In this document: positions 19,008 through 28,337 of the stretch, piece after piece
Position numbering within the stretch: position 1 is the stretch's first letter
Layout of the letters: every line of letters starts with the position of its first letter
Source of the DNA: Acidovorax sp. 107
Lineage (GTDB): Bacteria > Pseudomonadota > Gammaproteobacteria > Burkholderiales > Burkholderiaceae_C
Assembly (NCBI RefSeq): GCF_003058055.1
Contig: NZ_QBTZ01000002.1
Coordinates: 124,001 to 188,000 of the forward strand
DNA length: 64,000 bases
Direction: 5' to 3'
Program-made: the position numbers and the translations under genes
The notes under the pieces: model-generated
What the model saw: only the letters and a program-made list of their open reading frames with translations
Databases searched by the model: none
Told to the model about the DNA's origin: nothing

Positions 19008-19769
19008 TCAGCGCCCCTTCCAGACCGGTTTGCGCTTTTCCCGGAAAGATTGGGGGCCTTCCAGCGCATCTTCACTGAGGTAGACGGCATCGAACGCGCG
19101 GTTCGAGGCGCGCAGCGCGGCGGTACGGCCCATCTCGGTGGACAGACGCACCATTTCCTTGGCCGCGCGCACCGTCAGCGGCGCATTGGCCATGAGACGG
19201 GTCGCCAGTTCTTTGGCGCCTTGCAGCGCCTGCCCCTTGGGCATCAGGCGGTTGATGTAGCCGAGTTCGTAGGCGCGCTGCGCTGTCAGCGGTTCGCCTG
19301 TCATCGCAACTTCCATCAGGATGCGCTGCGGCAGCATGTGGATGACGGGCGCCGCCCACGGCATGCCGCGTCCGACCTTGGCCTCGGTAATAGCGAATTT
19401 GGCGGTTTCGTCCGCCACGCACAGGTCGCACATCTGCGACAGCAGCCAGCCGCCCGCATAGGCATAGCCCTGCACGGCGGCGATGACGGGCTTGGTGACC
19501 TCGATGTTGTCGCCGAGCACGGCGATGAAGCCCGCCGGCGGGATGCGCAGCTGGGTGTCGGCGGCTTCCACAAGGTCCATGCCGGCGCAGAAATTGTCAC
19601 CCGCACCAGTGAGAATCGCTACCTGTGCCTCGGCGTCGGCTTCGAAGCGACGCCAGACCTCGAAGAAGCCATCGCGCACGGCGCGGCTCAGCGCATTGCG
19701 GCGTTCGGGGCGGTTGATGGTGATGATGGCGATGCCGTCGCTCACCTCATAGAGAAGTTCATTGGTCAT
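19008..19769 (-). CDS. Enoyl-CoA hydratase/isomerase
   Basis: 253 residues of the crotonase superfamily: ITINRPERRNALS, oxyanion-hole region GAGDNFCAGMDL, and YAYAGGWLLSQMCDL. The region after it (EAKVGRGMPWAAPVIHML) lacks the standard pair of catalytic Glu residues in their usual setting, so it may be a hydrolase or isomerase rather than a true hydratase. The start overlaps the IclR stop by 4 bases. Confidence 0.87.
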   Translation of the reverse strand: MTNELLYEVSDGIAIITINRPERRNALSRAVRDGFFEVWRRFEADAEAQVAILTGAGDNFCAGMDLVEAADTQLRIPPAGFIAVLGDNIEVTKPVIAAVQGYAYAGGWLLSQMCDLCVADETAKFAITEAKVGRGMPWAAPVIHMLPQRILMEVAMTGEPLTAQRAYELGYINRLMPKGQALQGAKELATRLMANAPLTVRAAKEMVRLSTEMGRTAALRASNRAFDAVYLSEDALEGPQSFREKRKPVWKGR

Positions 19770-20659
19770 GGGCTCAATCTCCTGGTCAAGTTGTGGTTCC
19801 GCTCTCTTGGGGCGCGTGCCGTCAATTCACGCGGGTCCGGTTCCGGACGGTAGCCGAGCGCGCGCGAAATGTTTGCAGCGAGTTCCATCACCAGGCGCTG
19901 CAGGTCAGCCGCCGCGGCGCGACCGCGCTCAATAGGCGCGGCGATGATCAGCGCCGCATTCACGCGGCCGCCGGGCTCGAAGATCGGGGCCGAAAAACCG
20001 GCCACATCCGGTGTGACTTCCCCGAACGTGAAGGCCACGCCGGTTTTTCGAACCTGCTCGATGATGCGCGCCAGTTGCTTTCGGTCGGTGACGGAGCGTG
20101 GGGTCAGTGCATGCAGGTCGGCGCTTTGCAGATATTCGTCGCGCCACGCCTCGTCCTGGAACGCCAGCAGCACGCGCCCGGCGGAGGAGGCAAACAGCGG
20201 TCGTGTCGTTCCTTCCGGCACGGCGTATCGGATCGCTCTTGTGCTCTCGACGATGGGGCCGTAAATGAGTTGACCCTCCGCGCGGTTGATCTTGGCGATC
20301 AATGTGGTCTCGCCGGACCGCGCCACCGCTTCGCGCAGGAACGGCATGGCCACGATGTCAAGCGAGCTGGCCGAAACCAGCGCGGCCCCCAGAGAGAACG
20401 ATGCAGGGCCCAGCCGATACACCGCGCCGCTGCGTTGCAGGTAGCCATGCGCCGTGAGGCCCCGCAACAGCGAGAGCACGCTGGTTTTCGGTGCGTGCAT
20501 CGACTCGCACAGCTCGGCCAGGGCCATGCCCGGGGGCTGCCCGGCCAGCAGCTGCAGCAGTCGCAACACGCGTGCCAGCGACATCGGCGCACCGTCTGCC
20601 CGGTGTGTAGCACCTACTCGTTCGTACCGGGCTGTTGCTGGATGGTTCATGGGACTCAT
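19766..20659 (-). CDS. IclR-family transcriptional regulator
   Basis: 297 residues. An N-terminal winged HTH (GMALAELCESMHAPKTSVLSLLRGLTAHG, given here as its span of about residues 43-72) precedes an IclR effector domain with ESTRAIRYAVPEGTTRPLFAS and FGEVTPDVAGFSAPIF. It is the first gene of its own operon and is divergent from a CoA-transferase gene, so it likely controls both using a CoA-pathway metabolite as effector. GGAA seven bases before the ATG supports the start. Confidence 0.9.
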   Translation of the reverse strand: MSPMNHPATARYERVGATHRADGAPMSLARVLRLLQLLAGQPPGMALAELCESMHAPKTSVLSLLRGLTAHGYLQRSGAVYRLGPASFSLGAALVSASSLDIVAMPFLREAVARSGETTLIAKINRAEGQLIYGPIVESTRAIRYAVPEGTTRPLFASSAGRVLLAFQDEAWRDEYLQSADLHALTPRSVTDRKQLARIIEQVRKTGVAFTFGEVTPDVAGFSAPIFEPGGRVNAALIIAAPIERGRAAAADLQRLVMELAANISRALGYRPEPDPRELTARAPRERNHNLTRRLSP

Positions 20660-20664
20660 GCTTT

Positions 20665-20710
20665 TGTTCCGATATCAGACTGGTTGTTCTAGTATCAAAT
20701 TAGCACTAAT
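20665..20710. promoter_or_regulatory. Candidate IclR operator between divergent genes
   Basis: Two direct copies of TGTTCYRRTATCAR lie exactly 20 bases apart (20665-20678 and 20685-20698), followed by the near-palindrome ATTAGCACTAAT at 20699-20710. The stretch is AT-rich, immediately upstream of the iclR-type gene and about 80 bases before the divergent CoA-transferase. Spacing of about two helical turns is suited to a dimer-of-dimers regulator. Binding itself is inference. Confidence 0.45.
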
Positions 20711-20789
20711 ATGCAAAAGCTTCAATCAGGTTTTCCTCAATACAAGACGATGAGGTGGCCTGACGTCAAAAAAATCAGAGGGGACACAG

Positions 20790-22040
20790 ATGACAAACCC
20801 ACCCAACCAGACTGCACCCGCCGGGGGGCCGCTCGCGGGCGTGCGGGTGATTGACCTCAGCACAGTGCTGATGGGGCCGTATGCGACCCAGATTTTTGGT
20901 GACCATGGCGCCGACGTGATCAAGATCGAATCCCCCGAGGGCGATTCGACGCGCTGGATCGGCCCCGGGCGCCATCCCGGCATGGGCCCGCTGTTCCTGC
21001 ACCTGAACCGCAACAAGCGCAGCGTGGTGCTCGACCTCAAAACCGCGCAGGGCGCGGCCGCCATGCGGCGCCTGATCGAAGGCGCCGATGTCTTCGTGCA
21101 CAACCTGCGACCGGCCTCCATCACCCGGCTCGGGCTGGACTATGAGAGTGTGTCGGCGATCAATCCGCGCATCATCTGGTGCGGCGTGTATGGCTACGGC
21201 GAGGACGGCCCCTACGCCGGCCGCCCGGCCTATGACGACCTGATCCAGGGCGCGGTCGGCATTGCCGACTTGCAGCAACGCAGCGGGGCAAGCGAGCCGC
21301 GTTACGTGCCGCTGACGATTGCCGACCGCATGGTCGGCCTGCATGCGGCGCACAGCGTGGCCATGGCGCTGTATGGGCGCGAGCGCACCGGGCGCGGCTG
21401 CCGCATCGACGTGCCGATGTTCGAGACCATGGCCAGCGTGGTGCTGTCGGATCACCTGTATGGCCGCACCTTCGAGCCGCCCAGCGGTGACGCCGGTTAC
21501 GTGCGGCTGCTCTCGCCCGGGCGCCGGCCCTATGAAACCAGCGACGGCCACATCTGTGCGCTGGTCTACAACGACGGACACTGGCAGCGTTTTCTGCGCG
21601 CCATCGAGCGCGACGATTTGCGCACCGATCCGCGCTTCGCCGACTTGAGCAGCCGCACCCGGCACATCGACGAGGTGTACGGCTTTCTGGGCCAGACGCT
21701 GCGCGGGCAGAGCAGCGATCACTGGCTGGCGCTGTTCGAGCAGATCGACGTGCCGGCGGTGCCCCTGAACAGCATCGAGTCCCTGCTGGACGACCCGCAC
21801 CTGGCGGCGGTGGGCTTCTTCCGCCAGGTCGAGCACCCGTGCGAAGGGGAGATCCGCACCTTTGGTACGTCGGCGCGCTGGGTGGGTTACGACGTCAGCC
21901 AGTTGGCGCCCGCGCCGCGACTGGGGGAGCACACCGAATCGGTTCTGCGCGAATGCGGCTTTGATGCAAGCGCGCTGGTGTCCTTGCTGGTCAGTGGCGC
22001 AGCAGTGTCGGAAGCCGCCGGTGTCCAAGTGTCAGCATGA
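20790..22040 (+). CDS. CaiB/BaiF (family III) CoA-transferase
   Basis: 416 residues. The N-terminal VRVIDLSTVLMGPYATQIFGDHGADVIKIE is the family hallmark (shown as its start; span about residues 13-42). The catalytic Asp is expected in the segment around QGAVGIADLQQRSG and the small domain follows at about 220-330. It transfers CoA between acids, for example from succinyl-CoA to a substrate acid. Divergent to the IclR gene, it is probably the regulated target. Confidence 0.9.
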   Translation: MTNPPNQTAPAGGPLAGVRVIDLSTVLMGPYATQIFGDHGADVIKIESPEGDSTRWIGPGRHPGMGPLFLHLNRNKRSVVLDLKTAQGAAAMRRLIEGADVFVHNLRPASITRLGLDYESVSAINPRIIWCGVYGYGEDGPYAGRPAYDDLIQGAVGIADLQQRSGASEPRYVPLTIADRMVGLHAAHSVAMALYGRERTGRGCRIDVPMFETMASVVLSDHLYGRTFEPPSGDAGYVRLLSPGRRPYETSDGHICALVYNDGHWQRFLRAIERDDLRTDPRFADLSSRTRHIDEVYGFLGQTLRGQSSDHWLALFEQIDVPAVPLNSIESLLDDPHLAAVGFFRQVEHPCEGEIRTFGTSARWVGYDVSQLAPAPRLGEHTESVLRECGFDASALVSLLVSGAAVSEAAGVQVSA

Positions 22041-22107
22041 GAAACGCTTGGCCACTCTGCTGCCCGAAGGCGCTCGCGCCGCAGCCTGCCAGGGCGAAGC
22101 TACTACA

Positions 22108-22560
22108 ATGAAAGCCCCGGCATTGACTGCAATCAGACTGACCGGCGTGCTGGGCGCGGAACTCTCCGGGCTCGACCTGTCCCAGCCGCAAGGGCAGGAT
22201 GACTGCGCAGCGTCTGGCTCGCGCATGGCGTCGTTTTTTTGCGCGACCAGCACCTCCACGAACGAACACTTTCTGGTTTGCGCCAAGGCCGTTAGCACCC
22301 GGCGGAATACCCGTTCATGAACGGCATTGAGATCGCTAGGCCGAAGCCGGTCGTGGCGCTGCTGCAGTTTTTATAATATTTACGCACCGGAAAGAAGGCA
22401 GAGTTGACCTGCCAGCTTCCGCTGGCAGGTGGGTTCTCTGGTGTTCCGGGATAACCGCTGCACACGTCACACTCTGTCAACGATTACCACGGCCTCCGCC
22501 GGGTCATCATGCACCGCACGCATCACGCTTGCAAGTGACAGGCCTCCTCAGTTGGTAGGG
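22108..22560 (+). pseudogene. TauD/TfdA-type dioxygenase remnants
   Basis: Two pieces of one dioxygenase survive. The N-terminal piece begins at ATG 22108 (IRLTGVLGAELSGLDLSQP) and continues, across frame changes, with AHGVVFLRDQHLH and YPFMNGIEIARPKPVV up to about 22374. The C-terminal piece at about 22430-22560 reads VFRDNRCT and, in other frames, NDYH and a GDRP-like end. The middle, with most of the iron-binding site, is deleted. Fe(II)/2-oxoglutarate function is lost. Confidence 0.7.
22407..22430. repeat. Perfect 10-bp hairpin inside the dioxygenase remnant
   Basis: ACCTGCCAGC and GCTGGCAGGT are perfect complements around a TTCC loop. It sits in the gap between the two dioxygenase pieces. 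With no T-run after it, a classical terminator is doubtful; it may be the scar or trigger of the deletion. Confidence 0.6.
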
Positions 22561-22585
22561 ACGCCTCTGTACAGGGCTCACAGAA

Positions 22586-23281
22586 TCAAGTCCGGTTTTG
22601 GCTTTGCCGGGGTACGTGTATGCACAGGGCCACCACTGCGTCGGTCAGGTCATCAATCGAGATGCCCATTTTGGGGTTGAACCACTGCGCTGACCCGTTC
22701 AGCATGCCAAAGATCAAATTCCGCGCAAGCGGCACCTCGACTTGCAAGTAGCCGGTCGACGAGAGTGCTTGAAGCACGGGCATCCATGTCGCTTCGTAGT
22801 CACCTTGCAGCTTAGCGATGACGTTGCGCTGCCTGGTGTTGAGAGAGCGGGACTCGTAGAGCACCGCATGCATGAAGTCGCTACTTTGCCCAAGTAGCGT
22901 ATCGAAATGCGATCGGATCAATTGCCGCAGCGTGGTTGCAGCGTCATGGGTGGCAAGTAACACGATTGTCTGACGCGCCAGCGCGCGACGCAGGCCTTCC
23001 TGCACCACTTCGTACAACAGCTCATCCTTGCTTGCGAAGTGACAAAACAATGAACCGGAATGCATGCCGACGGCGCTGGCGATGTCGCGCGTGCTCGTAC
23101 CGTTGAAGCCGTGGCGTCGAAACAGTTTGGCCGCGGCTTTGACGATATCTTGGCGGCGGTTGCCTTCATTCCGCTCTTGCAGCGTCTTGGGTGGGCGGCC
23201 TCGTGGCCGCTTGGCAGCTACGACAGTGGGGAGCGGGCGAGTGGAACACATCATCGGTGAACGAGTAGCGATGCCTGCCAC
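22586..23281 (-). CDS. TetR-family transcriptional regulator
   Basis: Up to 231 residues. The DNA-binding domain is clear (AAKLFRRHGFNGTSTRDIA, then GMHSGSLFCHFASKDELL) and preceded by a basic tail with GRPPK. The C-terminal ligand domain resembles that of the second TetR gene at 40146, suggesting related ligands such as acyl-CoAs. Internal ATGs at 23254 and 23251 are alternative starts. It is downstream of the long minus-strand operon and may regulate it. Confidence 0.88.
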   Translation of the reverse strand: MAGIATRSPMMCSTRPLPTVVAAKRPRGRPPKTLQERNEGNRRQDIVKAAAKLFRRHGFNGTSTRDIASAVGMHSGSLFCHFASKDELLYEVVQEGLRRALARQTIVLLATHDAATTLRQLIRSHFDTLLGQSSDFMHAVLYESRSLNTRQRNVIAKLQGDYEATWMPVLQALSSTGYLQVEVPLARNLIFGMLNGSAQWFNPKMGISIDDLTDAVVALCIHVPRQSQNRT

Positions 23282-23389
23282 CAGTGGCGGTTCGCAAGCT
23301 CGGGCCGCCCCGAAAACGGCGGTCGGAGGTCCTGATCGTATTCTGACCCTCGGTTCTGGTGGCCGGTGCTGGGGATGACAGCCATCGGC

Positions 23390-24586
23390 TCAGTACGACT
23401 TCGGCAAACCCAGCACGTGCTCGCCGATGTAGTTGAGCAGCATCTCATTGTTGATAGGCGCGATTTCCAGCAAGCGGATCATGGGCCACAGCGTGATGAT
23501 GTCGTAGTCGCGATCGAACCCGTAGCCGCCGTGGGTTTGCAGCGCGGCCTCGACGGCCGCCACCGCCGCCTGCGAGCCCAGCAACTTGGCCATGTTGGCG
23601 TGCGCACCGGCGTCTTCGCCGGCGTCGAAGCGCTCGGCCGCGGAGTAGGTCATCAGGCGCGCGGCTTCGATCTGGGCCTTGGCCTGTGCCATGCGGTGTT
23701 GCAGCGCTTGGTAGGAGCCGATCGGCTTGCCGAAGGGTTTGCGATCGTTGGCGTAAGCCACGGCCTTGGTCAGCGCATAGTCGCCCAGGCCCAACGCCGC
23801 GCCGGCGGCCAGCAGGCGCTCGGAATTCAGGCCGTCGAACATCAGCTTGGCGCCCTTTCCGGCTTCGCCGATCAGCGCGTCGGCGGGCAGCTTGACGTTG
23901 TCAAAGAACACCATATACTGGCGCTCGGCGGTTTCGACCTGGATGTTGAGTTGCGTCAGCTGGATGCCGGGCGTTTTCATGTCGAGCACGAACAGCGAGA
24001 TGCCGTCGGTGCGGTGCTTGACCTCGCCGGCCTTGGTGGTGCGCGCGATGACCAGCATGTAGTCGGCATCGCGCGCGCCGGAGATGAAGACCTTCTGGCC
24101 GTTGAGCGTCCAGCCGCCGTCGGCGTTGGGCGTGGCCAGCGTGGTCATGGCGAAGCTGTTGGTGCCGGCGTTGGGTTCGGTGATGGCAAAGCACAGCTTC
24201 TTCTCGCCGGTGCAGGTGGGGGTGACGTATTTGCGGATCTGCTCGGGCGTGCCGTGGCGCATGATCGGCACCCGGCCCAGGCCGGTGACGACCAAGAACA
24301 GTGTGGGCACGCCGGCCAGCGCCAGCGCCTCGTTGAGCGCGGTGATCTCCAGCACGCCGCCGCCGGATCCGCCGTACTCTTCGGGGACGGACAGGCCGAG
24401 CAGGCCGAACTCGCCGAGTTTTTGCCACAGCTCGTCAGGGAAGCGGTCTTCCTGGATGCACTGGAGAATGTAGCTGCGCGGGTACAGGGTGGTGACGCCG
24501 CGGGCGGCTTCCTGCACGTCTCGGATACGCTCGCGCAGCGCTGCGGAAGCAGTGTTGCCAATGGCGGTGGTTGCCGGGGTGTTCAT
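23390..24586 (-). CDS. Acyl-CoA dehydrogenase
   Basis: 398 residues. FAITEPNAGTNSFAM, KVFISGARDADYMLVIART and GLNSERLLAAGAAL (candidate catalytic Glu) are present, with LQTHGGYGFDRDYD near the C terminus. It belongs to the same subtype as the ACAD at 50695, ending in GEHVLGLPKSY. GGAGA nine bases before ATG 24586 decides the start over the upstream ATG at 24601. Last metabolic gene of the long operon; electrons presumably go to the ETF at 40827-42514. Confidence 0.92.
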   Translation of the reverse strand: MNTPATTAIGNTASAALRERIRDVQEAARGVTTLYPRSYILQCIQEDRFPDELWQKLGEFGLLGLSVPEEYGGSGGGVLEITALNEALALAGVPTLFLVVTGLGRVPIMRHGTPEQIRKYVTPTCTGEKKLCFAITEPNAGTNSFAMTTLATPNADGGWTLNGQKVFISGARDADYMLVIARTTKAGEVKHRTDGISLFVLDMKTPGIQLTQLNIQVETAERQYMVFFDNVKLPADALIGEAGKGAKLMFDGLNSERLLAAGAALGLGDYALTKAVAYANDRKPFGKPIGSYQALQHRMAQAKAQIEAARLMTYSAAERFDAGEDAGAHANMAKLLGSQAAVAAVEAALQTHGGYGFDRDYDIITLWPMIRLLEIAPINNEMLLNYIGEHVLGLPKSY

Positions 24587-24630
24587 GGTGTGTGTCTCCA
24601 TCTTAGATTGGGGGCTGGGGGCAAAAGTTG

Positions 24631-26412
24631 TCAAAGTGACATGTCGGCCGGAATCGGAACTGGAAAATCGAGCAGCATCTGCGCGAAGGCTTTGCCCTGC
24701 GAGTCCATGCGGACTGAGGCGATGCCGCCGCCGCCCAGGGCTTCGTGCAGCAGAAAATTCAGCGCGTGCGTGCCGGGCAAATCGAATCGTCGCACGCTGC
24801 CCTTGACCAGGTGGGCGAACCAGGCCGCCACCGCCTGCTCGGTCAGGGCGGCTCGGATGAAGGGCAAGTAGCCGGACTTGCGCGCCAGGATGCCGATGTT
24901 GGCGGCGTCGCCCTTGTCGCCGCTGCGCCCCCACGCCAGTTGCACCAGCGGCACCGTGCGTGTGCCGCGCGCAAAGGCATCGGCGGCAGGCAGCGGGCCT
25001 CCGACCTGGGGCAGGGTCGCCGGGTCAAACACCTGGCCGTGCCATGATGGTGCTTCCACGGTCTGGTCGCCCATGTCGATGCTGGCGGCCACCTGTGCCT
25101 TGGGCACCAGGCAGGAGAATAGTCGAACCACTGGCTGCACCTTGGGTCGGCCGCCGGTGAAGCCAGTGATGGCCGGGGCCGACATCAGGGCCAGCGGCGC
25201 CACTTCGCGTGAAAACAGTTCGAGCGCGTCCTTGACCGGATGGCGCACGCCGACCTTGAGCATCACTTCGCGCGCATCGGGCCGCGCATGGGGGCCATAG
25301 GTGTCTTCGGCGCCAATGGCTTCGATGCTGGTTTCGGTGAAGTCGGGCCAGCCGCGCTCGCGGTAGTGGCGTCGCATGCGCGCCAGCATGGCGGCACCCA
25401 CGCGCTGGGCCTTGGCGCCGGCATCGATGCCGCCAATCATGAACAGGCTCATGGCCCGAAAGCCGTCGGCGTACGTGACACTGACCTTGGCCTGGTCGGT
25501 CGGCGGGAGGCCGCGCGCGCCCTTGACCTCGACGCGGTCGGGGCCGATCTGCGTCAGCGTCACGCCGGTGAAGTCGCAAACGACGTCGGGCAGGATGTAG
25601 GCGCGCGGGTCACCGATTTCGTACAGCATCTGTTCACCCACCGTGGAGGGGCAGACCAGCCCGCCAGTGCCTTCGGGCTTGGTGATGTCGAAGCTGCCGT
25701 CAGCGCGGCATTCGGCGATGGGGAAACCCATGTCGTCCCAGCCCGGCACGGTGTCCCAGTCGGTGTAGTTGCCGCCGGTGGCCTGCGTGCCGCACTCGAT
25801 CAGGTGACCGGCCAAGCTGCCCTGCGCGAGCAGATCGTGGTCGGCGGCGGTCCAGCCAAAGGCATGGATCAGCGGCGCCAGCGTGACCGCGCTGTCGACG
25901 CAGCGGCCGGTGACCACGATGTCGGCGCCGGCCGCCAGCGCGGCTGCAATCGGGAAGGCGCCCAGATAGGCGTTGGCGCTCATGACCTTTTGCGGAAACG
26001 GGCTGCCTGCAAACATCTCCTGGGTGCCGGCTGCGCGCAGCGCTTCCACCTGCGGCATCAGGTCGTCGCCCAGCACGGCGGCAATTTTCAAATCCACGCC
26101 TTCGGCCTGTGCCGCCGCCGCCAGCGCGGCGCGGCAGGCGGACGGGTTGACGCCGCCCGCGTTGGCAATGACCTTGATGCCGCGCGACTTCAGTTCCTTC
26201 ATCAGGGGCCGGAGGGTGGCCACGAAATCCGGTGCATAGCCCAGTGCCGGGTCTTTGGCCTTGGCGCGGCTGAGCAGCGACATGGTGATTTCGGCCAGGT
26301 AGTCGAACACCAGGACGTCGATGTTGCCGCGCTGCACCAGTTGGGCGGCGGCGAATTCGCTGTCGCCCCAGAAGCCCGAGGCGCTGCCGATGCGGAGGGT
26401 TGTTTGCTTCAT
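24631..26412 (-). CDS. AtuA-like (DUF1446) protein
   Basis: 593 residues. The DUF1446 domain fills about residues 5-455 (RIGSASGFWGDSEFAAAQL, NAGGVNPSACR, VVTGRCVDSAVTLAPLI). A C-terminal AtuA-like ferredoxin-fold domain follows (LAWGRSGDKGDAANIGIL). AtuA is needed for acyclic terpene (citronellol/geraniol) use in Pseudomonas, but its reaction is unknown. Here it sits in one operon with a biotin-dependent carboxylase, as in atu clusters, which makes a branched isoprenoid-type acid a reasonable guess for the substrate. Confidence 0.88.
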   Translation of the reverse strand: MKQTTLRIGSASGFWGDSEFAAAQLVQRGNIDVLVFDYLAEITMSLLSRAKAKDPALGYAPDFVATLRPLMKELKSRGIKVIANAGGVNPSACRAALAAAAQAEGVDLKIAAVLGDDLMPQVEALRAAGTQEMFAGSPFPQKVMSANAYLGAFPIAAALAAGADIVVTGRCVDSAVTLAPLIHAFGWTAADHDLLAQGSLAGHLIECGTQATGGNYTDWDTVPGWDDMGFPIAECRADGSFDITKPEGTGGLVCPSTVGEQMLYEIGDPRAYILPDVVCDFTGVTLTQIGPDRVEVKGARGLPPTDQAKVSVTYADGFRAMSLFMIGGIDAGAKAQRVGAAMLARMRRHYRERGWPDFTETSIEAIGAEDTYGPHARPDAREVMLKVGVRHPVKDALELFSREVAPLALMSAPAITGFTGGRPKVQPVVRLFSCLVPKAQVAASIDMGDQTVEAPSWHGQVFDPATLPQVGGPLPAADAFARGTRTVPLVQLAWGRSGDKGDAANIGILARKSGYLPFIRAALTEQAVAAWFAHLVKGSVRRFDLPGTHALNFLLHEALGGGGIASVRMDSQGKAFAQMLLDFPVPIPADMSL

Positions 26413-26436
26413 GAATAACTCCTATTGTTGATGGGG

Positions 26437-26922
26437 TCAGCGCAGGGGAGTGGGCATACTGCGGGGCCAGAACACGCGCCAGATGCCCTTGGCGGTGGCG
26501 CAGACGGTGCCATTGGCGTCCAGGAACTCCCCTTCGGCAAATGCCATCGTGCGGCTGATGCGCACCACACGGCCGCGCGCCTCGAAGCTGTCGCCCAGGG
26601 CGGCATTGAGGAAGGTGATGTCGAGGTTGATCGTGAACTGGCGCAGCTCGAAGGGGTCGATGTCGGCCGCCTCGGGCATGGCCAGCAGCGAGGAGATGAT
26701 GGCCCAGCCCAGCGCGCCGTCAAACATATAGGAGATGACGCCGCCGTTGAGCACGGTGTCCGAACCGCCGCCGCCGCGTTGCGTGGGCAGGGCCTGGGGC
26801 AGCCGCACGATCGCTCGGCCCACGGCGGTTTCTTCAACCTCCAGCCCTTGCGCTTTCAGAAACAGGTTGTCGTTCCAGCTTTGCTTGTAGGCGGCGATGC
26901 GGTCCAGTTGGGGGGCATTCAT
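26437..26922 (-). CDS. Hotdog-fold thioesterase (PaaI-like)
   Basis: 161 residues. The signature LNGGVISYMFDGALGWAI is the hotdog central helix, followed by the strand FTINLDITFLNAALGDSFEA. A glycine stretch RGGGGSD precedes the helix. It would hydrolyse an acyl-CoA or restrain CoA trapping in this operon. AGGA lies upstream of ATG 26922. Confidence 0.87.
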   Translation of the reverse strand: MNAPQLDRIAAYKQSWNDNLFLKAQGLEVEETAVGRAIVRLPQALPTQRGGGGSDTVLNGGVISYMFDGALGWAIISSLLAMPEAADIDPFELRQFTINLDITFLNAALGDSFEARGRVVRISRTMAFAEGEFLDANGTVCATAKGIWRVFWPRSMPTPLR

Positions 26923-26945
26923 GTGTGGGTTCCTGTAAGGGGGTT

Positions 26946-28337
26946 TCAGGCGCTGGCCGAATGGTTGCGCAGCAAGGCGTCCAGCGTGTTTTCCAGATGC
27001 GCCAGCGAGTTGCATTCGCGCGCGATGTGGCAATAAGGCGCATAGCGCTTCATCTCCGAGTCGCCCAGGCCCCAGAACGAGACGGGCTCGGGGTTGAGCC
27101 AGATGACCCGGCGCGCGCGCTGGTAGAGCCGTTGCATGACGTGCGCCTGGGCCTGGCCGCGGTTGTTGCGCGCGTCGCCGAGCATTAACACGGTGGTGCG
27201 GCGGTCGATGTCATCGAGCAGCTGCGCTTCGATGTCGAGCAGGGTCTGCCCGTAGTCGGTGCCGCTGCCGCCTACCGCCTGCATCACTTTGTCCACCGCC
27301 TGTTCGACCGGCAGCGACTCGAAGGTGTCGCTTACCTCGACTAGGTGGTTGGTGAAGGCAAAGCTGCGCAGGTCGCTCACCTGCTCGCCCAGGCTGTGCA
27401 GGAACAGCAGCAGAAAGTGCGCGTACTGGCGCACCGAGCCGCTGACGTCGCAGATGGCCACCACTCGCGGCCGGTCCACCACCCTGGAGCGCCAGAAGGT
27501 CTCGAACATCACGCCGTCGTAGGCCGCGTTATTGCGCAGGGTCTTGCGGAAGTCGAGCTGGCCGCGCACGCGCTTTTTCTTGCGCCGCGAGTGGCGCTCG
27601 GCCAGCCGCTTGGAGATTTTGCTGACGATGACGTGCATGCGCGCGAAATCGCGTTTTTCGATGTTCGAAAGCTTTTGCGATTGCAGGAAGTCGTCGTGCA
27701 ATTGGCGCGTGGGCGCCGTGCCGAAGAGCGCGAGCTTGCGTTCGACAAAATTGCGCACCTCCTCGAACAATTTCTTGCGCGCCAGTTCGAGTTCGCGCGC
27801 GCGCGCGGGTGCCAGCGTCTGGCGTTTGGCGTCGGAAATTTCGCGGTCCAGCAATTCCAGGCCCATGGCTTGCTGGATTTTCTGGGTGTAGTGGCCTTTT
27901 TGGGTGAAGAACCAGATGTCGGTCAGGCCGACCTCGCGCGCAGCTTCCTGCATGCGCTTGGCCAGTGCCGCCGAGTCACCCGCCAGCAGCAACTGCGACA
28001 GGGCTTGGCCGCCTCTGCCCTGGCAGCCGCCAGGCCCGCCGGAACCGGTGGCCGCCGTGTCTTGGGGGCTCTGGGCGCTTTGTGCGGGCGGGTCTTGCGC
28101 CGGTGCGCTCAGGTTTTCAAAGGCGCTGAAACGGAAGAATCGGTCAAAGGCGTCGTCGAACAGGGCGCGGTCCGGGGTGGTCTTCGCCAGTGTCGCGCCC
28201 AGCGCGCTTTTGAGCAGGGCGCGGTCGCTCCAGCCGACCAGCGCCACGGCGCGCGCCGCATCGATCTGGGCGTTCAGGCTGACCTCGAAGTCGCTGCCGC
28301 GCAGCGCCTTGAAAAAGTCTTCAAGCGTGGCTTGCAC
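26946..28337 (-). CDS. CoxE-type VWA-domain protein
   Basis: 463 residues. The middle has a basic, coiled region (RLAERHSRRKKKRVRGQLDF). The C-terminal von Willebrand A domain has the MIDAS motif CDVSGSVRQYAH and the downstream GGSGTDYGQTL Thr. A low-complexity Pro/Gln/Gly linker lies near residues 100-130. CoxE-type proteins work with MoxR ATPases to mature or insert metals into enzymes. GTG 28337 is chosen because GGAG precedes it and it overlaps the MoxR gene end by 17 bases. Confidence 0.87.
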   Translation of the reverse strand: MQATLEDFFKALRGSDFEVSLNAQIDAARAVALVGWSDRALLKSALGATLAKTTPDRALFDDAFDRFFRFSAFENLSAPAQDPPAQSAQSPQDTAATGSGGPGGCQGRGGQALSQLLLAGDSAALAKRMQEAAREVGLTDIWFFTQKGHYTQKIQQAMGLELLDREISDAKRQTLAPARARELELARKKLFEEVRNFVERKLALFGTAPTRQLHDDFLQSQKLSNIEKRDFARMHVIVSKISKRLAERHSRRKKKRVRGQLDFRKTLRNNAAYDGVMFETFWRSRVVDRPRVVAICDVSGSVRQYAHFLLLFLHSLGEQVSDLRSFAFTNHLVEVSDTFESLPVEQAVDKVMQAVGGSGTDYGQTLLDIEAQLLDDIDRRTTVLMLGDARNNRGQAQAHVMQRLYQRARRVIWLNPEPVSFWGLGDSEMKRYAPYCHIARECNSLAHLENTLDALLRNHSASA

